This document shows, piece after piece, positions 35,701 to 44,586 of a stretch of DNA of 64,000 nt. The stretch comes from JBLHZY01 sp050633265. Its GTDB lineage: Bacteria; Pseudomonadota; Alphaproteobacteria; Rhodobacterales; Rhodobacteraceae. Position numbers and translations under genes: made by a program. How positions within the stretch are numbered: the first letter of the stretch is position 1; every line of letters starts with the position of its first letter. The DNA is taken from positions 186,001-250,000 of the forward strand of contig JBOEGE010000001.1 in the NCBI GenBank assembly GCA_050633265.1, written 5' to 3'. Below the pieces are notes generated by a model that saw nothing but the letters and a program-made list of their open reading frames with translations, ran no database searches and was not told the DNA's origin.

Positions 35701-37035
35701 ATGGATTTCGCAGGCCTTGTGCCCCAGTTTGGCAGCGCGCTCTTTACGCTTGTGGCCTTTGTTATTGCCCTTTCTGTTATCGTCGCGATCCATGAATTTG
35801 GCCATTATATCGTTGGCCGCTGGACGGGCATCAAAGCGGATGTGTTTTCGCTGGGCTTTGGCCCCGTGCTATTTTCGCGCACCGATAAACACGGAACCCA
35901 GTGGCAGCTCGCGGCACTTCCCTTTGGCGGCTATGTGAAATTTCGCGGCGATGCCAATGCGGCTTCGGCCACGGATTACGAGGCGCTTGACGGGCTTGAT
36001 GAGGCGGCAAAGCGCGAAACCATGCAAGGCGCGCCGCTTTGGGCCAGAACGCTTACGGTGGCAGCCGGCCCGATGTTTAACTTCATCCTATCTGCGCTTA
36101 TTTTCATCAGCATTTTGATGGTGCAGGGGCGCGCCTCCGATCCGCTGACCATCGCCGAACTCACCCCCGTTCCCGGCATTCAAGAGCTCGCACCCGGCGA
36201 TCGCCTTTTGTCTATCGCAGGCCAGAAAACCCCCAAACTTGAGGATTTCTCTGCCTTTGTCGAAGGGCTGCCGCAAGAGGCATCGCTTGAATATACCGTG
36301 CTGCGCGATGGCAAAGAGGTAACAGTGCAAGGGCCCCATCCGATGCCGCCGCTGGCGCTGATGATCTCGCCCGATAGCGCCGCGATTGATGCCGATATGC
36401 AGGCCGGTGATGTGATCACCGCAATCAACGGCGCCCCAATCGGCACATTTGAGCAATTGCGCAGCGCCGTTACCGGATCAGACGGCGCGCCGCTTGCGAT
36501 CACCGTTTGGCGCGACGGCGAAGAACTTGCCCTCACCCTTACCCCGCGCCGCCGCGATCTACCGGCCGAGGGCGGCGGTTTTGAAACCCGCTGGCTGATT
36601 GGCATCTCGGCGGGCTATTTCTTTACCCCGGATACCGAAACACCGGGCCTTTGGTACGCGGCCAAATTCGGCGCGCGCCAAACCTATTCCGTGATCGAAA
36701 ACTCGCTTTCGGGCCTCTATCACATGATCGTCGGCAAAATCTCGACCTGTAATCTGCGCGGCCCCCTTGGCATTGCCGAAACAGCCGGCGCCATGGCCGG
36801 GCAGGGCGCCAACAGCTTTATTTCCTTCATTGCACTGCTCTCAACAGCCGTTGGCCTGCTCAATCTCTTCCCGATCCCGATGCTGGATGGCGGGCATTTG
36901 GTCTTTTACGCCTATGAAGCCGTTATGCGCCGCCCCCCCAATGAAAAGGTCTATAATATCTTGATGTATATGGGCATGGCGCTTGTTTTGACCCTGATGG
37001 TCTTTGGCCTGACCAACGATTTGTTCTGCAAATAA
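35701..37035 (+). CDS. rseP: RIP metalloprotease RseP (site-2 protease)
   Basis: RseP cuts anti-sigma factors and remnant signal peptides within the inner membrane. The 444-residue protein has the zinc motif HEFGH (H31, E32, H35) in the first membrane helix, two PDZ domains in the periplasmic region (about 120-290) and the second catalytic region NLFPIPMLDGGHLVFY near the C-terminus. It starts 3 bp after dxr. It lies just before bamA, the usual order. Confidence 0.96.
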   Translation: MDFAGLVPQFGSALFTLVAFVIALSVIVAIHEFGHYIVGRWTGIKADVFSLGFGPVLFSRTDKHGTQWQLAALPFGGYVKFRGDANAASATDYEALDGLDEAAKRETMQGAPLWARTLTVAAGPMFNFILSALIFISILMVQGRASDPLTIAELTPVPGIQELAPGDRLLSIAGQKTPKLEDFSAFVEGLPQEASLEYTVLRDGKEVTVQGPHPMPPLALMISPDSAAIDADMQAGDVITAINGAPIGTFEQLRSAVTGSDGAPLAITVWRDGEELALTLTPRRRDLPAEGGGFETRWLIGISAGYFFTPDTETPGLWYAAKFGARQTYSVIENSLSGLYHMIVGKISTCNLRGPLGIAETAGAMAGQGANSFISFIALLSTAVGLLNLFPIPMLDGGHLVFYAYEAVMRRPPNEKVYNILMYMGMALVLTLMVFGLTNDLFCK

Positions 37036-37218
37036 GGCCGATGCGCCCGCAAGATCGCCGCGACAGCCGATAAACCGGCGAAAATCCGCGGCGATCTGTT
37101 GCAATCGTGCAAATTCCCTAAAATTGTCACCTATTGTTCACGCCCAAGCAGCCCTGCGCCCAAATTGCGCCACATTTGCTTTGCATATTTGAGATCGAAC
37201 ACAGGCGGAGGCAGGACA

Positions 37219-37350
37219 ATGACAGCGATTAAAAGCGGATATCGGAGCCTATCGCTCCTCGCAGATCTCAATTGGGATCGTCTCCTTTATGGAGCAACAA
37301 TTGCTGTGGCGCTTGTTGCTGGCTCCTTTGTTGGAACCCTCTTTAACTGA
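37219..37350 (+). CDS. Small 43-residue single-pass membrane protein between rseP and bamA
   Basis: The ORF encodes 43 residues: a soluble start (MTAIKSGYRSLSLLADLNWD) and one hydrophobic segment (YGATIAVALVAGSFVGTLF). The ribosome-binding site GGAGGCAGGAC is excellent. A short hairpin GGCGCA-TTTT-TGCGCC (37398-37413) with a T-rich stretch follows, and bamA has its own promoter, so this may be an independent unit. I do not recognise a family. Its size and start residues are reminiscent of the 40-residue gene at 51737 (both open with T-x-IKS), but similarity is short. Confidence 0.65.
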   Translation: MTAIKSGYRSLSLLADLNWDRLLYGATIAVALVAGSFVGTLFN

Positions 37351-37464
37351 TCAAATCCAATGATTGGCGCGCGCAATATGCTGTGCTTTTCCAAAGTGGC
37401 GCATTTTTGCGCCCTTTGTTGTGAAAGAGAGCCGTAAAAACACGCCCATTTGGCCATCTGCCTT

Positions 37465-37493
37465 TTGACAAGTCTGGATAATCCCGATACTCA
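37465..37493 (+). promoter_or_regulatory. Sigma-70-type promoter of bamA
   Basis: TTGACA (37465-37470), a 17-bp spacer and TACTCA (37488-37493) lie about 36 bp upstream of the bamA start. The -35 is perfect, the -10 moderate. Confidence 0.6.
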
Positions 37494-37528
37494 GACCACT
37501 ATATGTGGGGATCGATGGATTATTGACG

Positions 37529-39853
37529 ATGCTGACCTTTTCAAAGACTTGCGCGCGAAATACGGCAGCCGGACTGTCTCACCTCAGAGGGGCCATTTTC
37601 GTTGGTTTCCTAGCAGTTGCGCCGGTTTTGATCGCGCCTCAGGCGGTTTTTGCCCAGAGCTATTCGTTTAATTCAGTCGCGATCGAAGGCAACAATCGCG
37701 TCGATCCAGCAACGATTCTTACCTATGCGGGAATTTCGCGCGGGCAGGCGGTTTCTGCGGCTGAGCTGAATGACGCCTATCAACGCCTTGTGCAATCGAG
37801 CCTGTTTGAAACGGTCGATCTGCTGCCACAGGGGCGCAAACTGGTGATCAAGGTCACTGAATTTCCAACCATTGGCCGCATCAGCATCGAGGGCAACCGC
37901 CGCATCAAAGACCCCGCTTTGCAAGAGGTGATCCGCAGCCAGGAGCGCCGCATTTATTCCCCGGCGACCGCCGAAGCAGATGCCGCCGCGATCACACAGG
38001 CCTATCAAGAACGGGGCCGTTTGGCCGCGACGGTTACACCGCAGATCATTCGGCGCGATGGCAACCGGGTTGATCTGGTGTTTGACGTGGTTGAAGGGCG
38101 CGTTGTCGAGATTGAGCGCCTCTCATTTGTGGGCAACCAAAACTTTTCTGATGCGCGCCTGCGCCGGGTTCTTCAGACCAAACAGGCCGGGATTTTGCGC
38201 ACGCTTTTGCAAACCGATACCTATGCGCCCGAGCGGATCAATTTTGACAAACAAGTGCTGACAGATTTCTACCTGTCGCGCGGCTATGTGGATTTCCGCA
38301 TCCAAGATGTAAGCTCGGAATTCTCCCGCGAGCGCAACGCGTTTTTCGTAACCTTCAACGTGACCGAGGGCCAAAGCTATAACATGGGCGAAATGTCCGT
38401 GATTTCGGAATTCCCCAATGTTGAGCCGGACGAATATGAAGCGGTGATGAATATCCGCAAAGGCCAGACCTATTCCCCGACCGCCGTTGAAGAGGTGATC
38501 GCGCGGATGGAACGGGTCGCGACGAAAAAGGGGCTGAACTTCCTGCGCGTTGAGCCACGGATCACCCGCCAAGATCGCAGCCTTGAGCTGGATATCGAAT
38601 TTGCGCTGGTGCGCGGGCCGCGTATCTTTGTTGAGCGCATCGATATTGAGGGCAATGCCACAACCCTTGATCGCGTCGTGCGCCGCCAGTTTAAAACCGT
38701 CGAGGGCGATCCTTTCAACCCGCGCGAAATTCGCGAAGCCGCCGAACGCGTGCGCGCCCTTGGCTTCTTTGGCGTGGCGGATGTCCAATCGGCCCAAGGT
38801 TCTAGCCCGGATCAAGTTGTCATTGATGTCAATGTTGAGGAAAAACCAACCGGCGCCTTTACCTTTGGCGCCAGCTATTCGGCAAGCTCGGGCATCGGGC
38901 TTGGGATCAACATTTCGGAAAACAATTTCCTTGGCCGCGGTCAGCGGGTCGAGTTTGATGCAACCTTTGGCTCAGAAGATGCCTCGGGCAAGGTTGTCTT
39001 CTCTGAGCCGGCCTTTCTGGGCCGCGATCTGAACTTTACCTTTGTCGGGCGCTATGCGGAATCCAATTATTCCTATACCGCCTATCAAACCGAAGTGATC
39101 TCGGCCTCGCCTTCGCTTACCTTCCCTGTCTCTGAGGCGGGCGAGCTGAGCCTGAATTACAAAGTCGCGCGCAACAAGATCTTTGATGTGGCGGCAACCA
39201 GCTCGGCCTTGCTCTTGGCCGATCAGGCGCGCGGCGCGGAATATAGCTCTTCTGTTGGCTATCAATATACATTCGACAACCGCCGCACTGGCTTGAACCC
39301 AACGGCGGGGATGAAGCTGCAATTCGGCCAAGAATTTGCCGGGCTCGGCGGCAGCAATAAATACATCAAAACAACCGCGCTTGCGAGCGCGGAAACCCGT
39401 GTTTTGAACGATCAAGTGACCCTGCGCGCCACCCTTGAAGGCGGCGCTCTGAATTCGCTTTCGGGCGATAGCCGGGTTTATGATCGCTTCAATCTTGGCC
39501 CCGCTCAGATGCGCGGCTTTGCGCCCGGCGGCATTGGCCCGCGCGATGGCGGGGATGTTCTGGGCGGCAATTACTATGCGGTCGCCCGTGTCGAGAGCGA
39601 ATTCCCCCTTGGTCTGCCCGAAGAATACGGCATCCGCGGCGGTCTCTTCTTTGATGCAGGCTCGCTTTGGGGCCTCGACAATACGCTTGGCGGCACGATC
39701 GATGACAAAGCGCATCTGCGCTCAACAGTGGGTGTGTCGCTCTTCTGGACAACGCCAATCGGCCCGCTGCGCTTTAACTTCTCGCGCGCGTTGAAGAAAC
39801 AAAGCTATGATAAAGAGCAGCGTTTCGACGTTTCCATCTCGACGCAATTCTAA
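37529..39853 (+). CDS. bamA: Outer membrane protein assembly factor BamA
   Basis: BamA is the central Omp85 protein that folds beta-barrel proteins into the outer membrane. The 774-residue protein has a signal peptide ending PQAVFA-QS, five POTRA domains (to about residue 425) and a 16-strand barrel ending in the aromatic C-terminus SISTQF. The start is placed at MLTFSKT; an 8-codon longer start is possible. Its stop overlaps the ompH start. It sits in the classical rseP-bamA-skp-fabZ-lpxA order. Confidence 0.96.
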   Translation: MLTFSKTCARNTAAGLSHLRGAIFVGFLAVAPVLIAPQAVFAQSYSFNSVAIEGNNRVDPATILTYAGISRGQAVSAAELNDAYQRLVQSSLFETVDLLPQGRKLVIKVTEFPTIGRISIEGNRRIKDPALQEVIRSQERRIYSPATAEADAAAITQAYQERGRLAATVTPQIIRRDGNRVDLVFDVVEGRVVEIERLSFVGNQNFSDARLRRVLQTKQAGILRTLLQTDTYAPERINFDKQVLTDFYLSRGYVDFRIQDVSSEFSRERNAFFVTFNVTEGQSYNMGEMSVISEFPNVEPDEYEAVMNIRKGQTYSPTAVEEVIARMERVATKKGLNFLRVEPRITRQDRSLELDIEFALVRGPRIFVERIDIEGNATTLDRVVRRQFKTVEGDPFNPREIREAAERVRALGFFGVADVQSAQGSSPDQVVIDVNVEEKPTGAFTFGASYSASSGIGLGINISENNFLGRGQRVEFDATFGSEDASGKVVFSEPAFLGRDLNFTFVGRYAESNYSYTAYQTEVISASPSLTFPVSEAGELSLNYKVARNKIFDVAATSSALLLADQARGAEYSSSVGYQYTFDNRRTGLNPTAGMKLQFGQEFAGLGGSNKYIKTTALASAETRVLNDQVTLRATLEGGALNSLSGDSRVYDRFNLGPAQMRGFAPGGIGPRDGGDVLGGNYYAVARVESEFPLGLPEEYGIRGGLFFDAGSLWGLDNTLGGTIDDKAHLRSTVGVSLFWTTPIGPLRFNFSRALKKQSYDKEQRFDVSISTQF

Positions 39854-40698
39854 TGAGGGCGCGCGCAAGCGATAGGGGCCATGCGCCTTCCTTGCGCCGC
39901 CCGCTCTTTGGGCCGGTTGCTGTGGCACTGGCTCTGGCATTGCGCCGCTGCGCGCCCTTTGGCTCTGCTGCTGTGGCCTTGCCGCGCGCGGGCCTTGCTT
40001 TGGCGCTTGCTCTGGCTTTTTCGCAGGCCGCGCCATTGCGCGCGCAAGCGCAGGATCAGACCGCGCCCCTCGCACAAGCGAATATCCCGCAATCGGCCAT
40101 CCTCACGGTTGATACGGATTTCATCTTTGCCAATTCGCTTTACGGCGTGAAGATCGAGCAAGATTTCAATGCCGCCGCGCAGGTCTTGATCGCCGAAAAC
40201 ACCCAGATCGAAACGCGCCTCACCACCGAGGAAAAAGAGCTCACCGATCAGCGCGCCAGCCTCAGCTTAGAGGAATTTCGCGCCCGCGCGCAGGCCTTTG
40301 ATGCCCGCGTGCAAAACCTGCGCGAAACACAGCGGATCAAAGAGACCGAAGTTCAGGCGATCCGCACCAAGGGGCGGCAGACCTTCCAAGAAGTGCTGAG
40401 CCCGGTTCTGGCCCAGATCGCCCGCGAGCGCGGCGCCAGCGTTATGTTTGAACGCCAGCAGGTTTTCCTTTCGGCCGAAAGCATTGATGTGACCTTGGAG
40501 GCGCTTGATCGGGTGAATGAGGCCTTCAAACAGAACCAGGCCAATGATCCCGATGCGCCGATCATCGCGCCCGATACGCCGCAGGATGTTCCGCCAGATG
40601 CGCCCGAAGACGCGCCGCAGAATACGCCGCAAGATCCCCCTCAAGATGCGCCGCAATCAAATGATGCGGATACCCCGGCAAACGGCACGCAAGAGTAA
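39853..40698 (+). CDS. OmpH/Skp-family periplasmic chaperone with Pro/Asp-rich tail
   Basis: A 281-residue protein of the OmpH family. Skp is a jellyfish-shaped trimer that holds unfolded outer-membrane proteins before delivery to BamA. The family core begins SAILTVDTDFIFANSLYG and continues as a long coiled coil (about residues 105-190, e.g. EKELTDQRASLSLEEFRARAQ cut short). The N-terminal 65 residues are long and Arg/Ala-rich, with the signal near ALALAFSQAAPLRAQA. The C-terminal 40 residues repeat DAPQ/DPPQ/DVPP units. Start overlaps the bamA stop; a later start would shorten the odd N-terminus. Confidence 0.86.
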   Translation: MRARASDRGHAPSLRRPLFGPVAVALALALRRCAPFGSAAVALPRAGLALALALAFSQAAPLRAQAQDQTAPLAQANIPQSAILTVDTDFIFANSLYGVKIEQDFNAAAQVLIAENTQIETRLTTEEKELTDQRASLSLEEFRARAQAFDARVQNLRETQRIKETEVQAIRTKGRQTFQEVLSPVLAQIARERGASVMFERQQVFLSAESIDVTLEALDRVNEAFKQNQANDPDAPIIAPDTPQDVPPDAPEDAPQNTPQDPPQDAPQSNDADTPANGTQE

Positions 40699-40767
40699 GC
40701 GCGCTTGTCAGCCCGCGCGCGCCTTGGTATCGACATTAAACGATAAGAACCTATGGAAAGGCCAAAG

Positions 40768-41226
40768 ATGAGTGACCAGCCCAAAATCGCCGATATTGAT
40801 CTGATCCAACGGATTATCCCGCATCGCTATCCGTTTTTGTTGATTGATAAAGTGGTTGATATTGTTGGCGCGAAAACCGCGACAGGGATCAAAAATGTCA
40901 CCATCAATGAGCCCCATTTCCAAGGCCATTTCCCCGGCGCGCCGATCATGCCCGGCGTGACCATCATCGAAGCCATGGCCCAAACGGCGGCCGTGATGGT
41001 TGGGGTTGAGCAGGACTTGGCCGATAAGGAATTTCTCGTCTATTTCATGGCGATCGACAGCTGCAAATTCCGGCGCAAAGTGGTTCCGGGCGATGTGCTG
41101 AAACTGCATGTGGAAACCAAGCGTGGCGGCTCGAAAATCTGGAAATTTACCGGGCGCGCCGAAGTGGATGGGGAATTGGCCGCACAGGCTGAATTCACCG
41201 CAATGATGGACATGCCTCAGGAGTAA
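40768..41226 (+). CDS. fabZ: 3-hydroxyacyl-ACP dehydratase FabZ
   Basis: FabZ dehydrates 3-hydroxyacyl-ACP during fatty acid elongation and competes with LpxA/LpxD for the same substrate. The 152-residue hotdog enzyme has catalytic H54 in GHFPGAPIMPG and E68 in IIEAMAQ. The ATG preceded by GGAAAGGCCAAAG is chosen over one five codons earlier. Confidence 0.96.
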   Translation: MSDQPKIADIDLIQRIIPHRYPFLLIDKVVDIVGAKTATGIKNVTINEPHFQGHFPGAPIMPGVTIIEAMAQTAAVMVGVEQDLADKEFLVYFMAIDSCKFRRKVVPGDVLKLHVETKRGGSKIWKFTGRAEVDGELAAQAEFTAMMDMPQE

Positions 41227-41230
41227 GCTC

Positions 41231-42028
41231 ATGGCGATTGCTGCCAGTGCGAAAATACACCCCTCTGCTGTTGTTGAGCCGGGGGCCGAGATCGGCGAGG
41301 GCTGCGTTATTGGCGCTTTCGCTTGCGTCGGCCCACAGGTGCGCCTTGGCCGCGGGGTTGAGCTAAAGAGCCACGCGGTTGTCACTGGCGATACAAGCAT
41401 CGGCGAAGACAGCGTTATCTTTTCCTTCGCTTGCGTGGGCGAAATCCCTCAAGACCTGAAATTTGCCGGCGAACACACGCGGCTGATCATAGGCGCACGC
41501 AACCGTATCCGCGAAGGCGCGACCCTGAACACCGGAACAGAGGGCGGCGGCGGCATCACCCGCATTGGCGATGATAATCTGATCATGACCGGCGCGCATG
41601 TGGGCCATGATGCCCAGCTTGGCAGCCGCATTGTTTTGGCCAATCAGGTCGCGGTGGCGGGCCATTGTATCATCGAGGATGATGTGATTATTGGCGGGCT
41701 TTCGGGCATCCATCAATTCGTGCGCCTTGGCCACGGCGCGATTATTGGCGCGGTGACGATGGTCACCAATGATGTGATCCCGCATGGGCTTGTGCAGGGG
41801 CCGCGCGGCCAGCTCGATGGGCTTAACCTTGTCGGCCTTAAGCGGCGCGGAGTGGCGCGCGGCGATATCACAGCACTTCGTGCAGCATTCCAGATGCTGG
41901 CCCAGGGCGAGGGTTCTTTTCAGGATCGCGCGCGCCGTTTGGGCGAGGAAACCGAAAGCCCATATGTGCGCGAGATCGTTGATTTTGTTCTAAGCGCGAG
42001 CGATCGTTCGTTCCTGACGCCAAAATGA
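41231..42028 (+). CDS. lpxA: UDP-N-acetylglucosamine acyltransferase LpxA
   Basis: LpxA performs the first step of lipid A synthesis, moving a 3-hydroxyacyl chain to UDP-GlcNAc. The 265-residue hexapeptide-repeat protein has the catalytic histidine H126 (MTGAHVGHDAQLG, equivalent to E. coli H125) and the C-terminal helical cap. Its stop overlaps lpxI (ATGA). Confidence 0.97.
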   Translation: MAIAASAKIHPSAVVEPGAEIGEGCVIGAFACVGPQVRLGRGVELKSHAVVTGDTSIGEDSVIFSFACVGEIPQDLKFAGEHTRLIIGARNRIREGATLNTGTEGGGGITRIGDDNLIMTGAHVGHDAQLGSRIVLANQVAVAGHCIIEDDVIIGGLSGIHQFVRLGHGAIIGAVTMVTNDVIPHGLVQGPRGQLDGLNLVGLKRRGVARGDITALRAAFQMLAQGEGSFQDRARRLGEETESPYVREIVDFVLSASDRSFLTPK

Positions 42029-42837
42029 GCCAGATCGCGATCATCGCAGGCACAGGCGCTTTGCCGCTGTTGTTGGCCGAGCAGATCGCCGCCCGTGGCA
42101 CGCCGCCACTCTTTGCCGTTATGGCAGGCCAAGAGGTTCCGGTTCCGGAATGCGCCCAAGCGCTGCCCTTTGAGATCGAGCGCATCGGCAGCCTGTTTTC
42201 CGCGCTCAAAGAGGCGGATGTGAGCGAGGTTGTTTTTGCCGGTGGCATTGCGCGCCCCAAGCTTGATCCAAGCAAATTTGATCCCACGCTGCTCGCTTTT
42301 GCGCCGCGGTTTTTGCCGGCGCTCTCGGGCGGGGATGATGCATTGCTGCGGGTGATCATCGCGCTGTTTGAGGAAAACGGCCTGATCGTGCGCGCACCAA
42401 ATGAGATCGACCCCACACTTTGCCTTGCGCCGGGTGAGGACGCGGGCCGCGAGATGACAGAGGCAGAAGCCGCCGATGCCGCGCGTGGCCGCGAGGTTTT
42501 GGCCCATCTCTCCGCGCTTGATCTGGGGCAGGGCTGCGTTGTGGCCTCTGGCCTGTGTTTGGGGATTGAAACGCTGCAAGGCACGGATGCTTTGTTGCGT
42601 TTTGTTGGGGAGACGCCTGCGCATCTGCGCCGCGCGCCGGGTGTGTTTGTCAAAGCGCCCAAAGCCGGGCAGGACTTGCGCATTGATATGCCGACCATCG
42701 GCCCTGAAACAATCAAACGGGTCGCCGATGCAGGCCTTGCCGGCCTTGTGATCCCAGCGGGCGGTGTGATCGTTTTGGATCGGCGCAAGACCTTCTCTGT
42801 GGTTGAGGCCGCAGGGCTTTTCCTGCGCGCTTTATAA
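42025..42837 (+). CDS. lpxI: UDP-2,3-diacylglucosamine diphosphatase LpxI (DUF1009)
   Basis: LpxI removes UMP from UDP-2,3-diacylglucosamine to give lipid X; it replaces LpxH in many alphaproteobacteria and was first defined in Caulobacter. The 270-residue protein begins IAIIAGTGALPLLLAEQ and contains FAGGIARPKL, SGGDDALLRVI and a C-terminal domain with DMPTIGPETIKR. It lies between lpxA and lpxB, overlapping both, as expected for this enzyme. Confidence 0.94.
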   Translation: MSQIAIIAGTGALPLLLAEQIAARGTPPLFAVMAGQEVPVPECAQALPFEIERIGSLFSALKEADVSEVVFAGGIARPKLDPSKFDPTLLAFAPRFLPALSGGDDALLRVIIALFEENGLIVRAPNEIDPTLCLAPGEDAGREMTEAEAADAARGREVLAHLSALDLGQGCVVASGLCLGIETLQGTDALLRFVGETPAHLRRAPGVFVKAPKAGQDLRIDMPTIGPETIKRVADAGLAGLVIPAGGVIVLDRRKTFSVVEAAGLFLRAL

Positions 42838-44033
42838 TGGGTGGGCCAAAAATTATGGGCGCGCGCAAAGCCTTCCTGATTGCCGGCGAGCCTTCGGGCG
42901 ATCGTCTTGGCGGGGCCTTGATGGCGGGGCTGACTGAGCTTGCGCCGGGGATCACCTTTGAAGGCGTTGGCGGGCCGCAAATGGCAAACGCAGGGCTCAA
43001 GAGCCTGTTCCCGATGGAAGAGCTTTCCGTGATGGGCATTGCCGAGGTGCTGCCAAAATATCGCGCGCTCAAGCGGCGCATTCGCCAAACGGCTGAGGCG
43101 GCGATTGCTTCGGGCGCGGATGTTTTGATCGGGATCGACAGCCCGGATTTCTGCCTGCGGGTGGATCGCCTTGTGCGCGCGGCGCGGCCCGATCTGCGCA
43201 TCGTTCATTATGTCGCGCCCTCTGTCTGGGCATGGCGGCCCGGGCGGGCGGCGAAAATGGCGCGCCATGTGGATCATGTGCTCGCCCTGTTGCCCTTTGA
43301 GCCGCCCTATATGGAAGCGGCCGGGATGCGCTGTGATTTTGTTGGGCATCCGGTTGTGGCCGAGCCCGTTGCAAGCGCGGCCGAGATTGCCGATTTTCGG
43401 GCGCGACATCATCTGGGTGAGGCCAAGCTGATCCTCGCGCTGCCCGGTTCTCGCCGCTCAGAGGTGGGCCGTTTGGCGCCGATCTTTGGGGCGGCTTTGG
43501 GGGCGATTTGCGCCCAGCATAAAGACGCGCGGATCGTTATCCCGACCTTGCCGCATCTGCGCGAGACATTGGAGCAAGAAACCAAGGGCTGGAGCGGCCC
43601 GCGCCCATTGATCCTTGCGCAAGGCATGGAGACGCTCACCAATTTCCAAGCCACCAAACGCGCAGCCTTTGGCGCGGCGGATCTCGCCTTGGCGGCCTCT
43701 GGCACGGTTTCGCTTGAGCTCGCGGCAGCGAAAACGCCCATGGTGATCGCCTATGATATGTCTTGGCTCAGCTGGCAGATCATGAGCCGCATGGCGCGCA
43801 TTGATACGGTCACTCTGGTGAACCTCATCGTTGGCAACCACGCGATCCCCGAGTTCCTTGGGCCTGCCTGCAAACCCGCCCCCATTGCCAAAGCACTTGG
43901 CGCGCTCATCGACGATAAAGCCGCGATCGCAGCGCAGCACGCAGCGATGGCGCAAACGATGGAGGCTTTGGGGCAGGGCGCTGAAGCACCGGGCCTGCGA
44001 GCGGCGCGGGCTGTTTTGGATGGGCTGGCCTGA
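42837..44033 (+). CDS. lpxB: Lipid-A-disaccharide synthase LpxB
   Basis: LpxB joins lipid X to UDP-2,3-diacylglucosamine. The 398-residue GT-B glycosyltransferase has IAGEPSGDRLGGALMAGL, GVGGPQMANAG, SPDFCLRV, HYVAPSVWAW and the C-terminal nucleotide region AASGTVSLELAAAKTPMV. The ATG sharing a base with the lpxI stop is taken as start; the ATG six codons later is also possible. Last gene of the envelope block. Confidence 0.96.
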   Translation: MGGPKIMGARKAFLIAGEPSGDRLGGALMAGLTELAPGITFEGVGGPQMANAGLKSLFPMEELSVMGIAEVLPKYRALKRRIRQTAEAAIASGADVLIGIDSPDFCLRVDRLVRAARPDLRIVHYVAPSVWAWRPGRAAKMARHVDHVLALLPFEPPYMEAAGMRCDFVGHPVVAEPVASAAEIADFRARHHLGEAKLILALPGSRRSEVGRLAPIFGAALGAICAQHKDARIVIPTLPHLRETLEQETKGWSGPRPLILAQGMETLTNFQATKRAAFGAADLALAASGTVSLELAAAKTPMVIAYDMSWLSWQIMSRMARIDTVTLVNLIVGNHAIPEFLGPACKPAPIAKALGALIDDKAAIAAQHAAMAQTMEALGQGAEAPGLRAARAVLDGLA

Positions 44034-44137
44034 AGGCGCGGTGCAATTTTATGTGCGTTTCTCTTTGAGTATTTAGGCCAAGAAAAAATGTGAGATACAT
44101 CGGCCCAAGCACACTAACTGTAGGCTTTCACGTTAAT

Positions 44138-44533
44138 CTACGGAGCTTTGGTTCTTTTCAGTATACACACACCCAAAAAGGTCCTGTGCTTCGATTGCAG
44201 CACGTCTAAATCGCTCGATGAGCTCTTCCATATCTTCCGGCGTTTGTTCCCCCAATTCGCCTTCTTTCGATACCTTTTCAATCTCTTCAAAAAGAAAACT
44301 TTCGAGAAAACTATGAGCGAGGCGAGCGTTTTCTTCTGTTTCGCCCGCAGTGTCTTTTGTTTGGCATTATAGATCGCGGAAAAATTTATATCGACAGCAG
44401 ACGACGCCAAATCGATGTTTGTCGTGAAGGAAAATTCCTCTGTTTTAGGGGGTATGGACGCCAAAATGACTGCGACACAGGGCAGTGCTACGAGAGGAAT
44501 AGCTGGAGCGAGTTTTCTATATGGAAACTTCAT
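44138..44533 (-). CDS. AT-rich hypothetical protein with basic C-terminal half
   Basis: A 131-residue protein. The N-terminal segment APAIPLVALPCVAVILASIP is hydrophobic (signal or membrane anchor); the C-terminal half is highly basic (LKRLKRYRKKANWGNKRRK), followed by a serine cluster. No family is recognised. The DNA is markedly AT-richer than the neighbours, which suggests foreign origin or a decaying gene. Between lpxB (convergent) and mnmA. Low certainty that it is expressed. Confidence 0.4.
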   Translation of the reverse strand: MKFPYRKLAPAIPLVALPCVAVILASIPPKTEEFSFTTNIDLASSAVDINFSAIYNAKQKTLRAKQKKTLASLIVFSKVFFLKRLKRYRKKANWGNKRRKIWKSSSSDLDVLQSKHRTFLGVCILKRTKAP

Positions 44534-44586
44534 TTTCACTAGATAAGCCACTAACGTTTGTAAATCTGCAAAGCTGGTATTTGGCC

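Noticed and set aside
41868..43412. Minus-strand ORF of 514 codons opposite lpxA-lpxI-lpxB
   Set aside because: The plus-strand lpx genes are certain and fill the same DNA.
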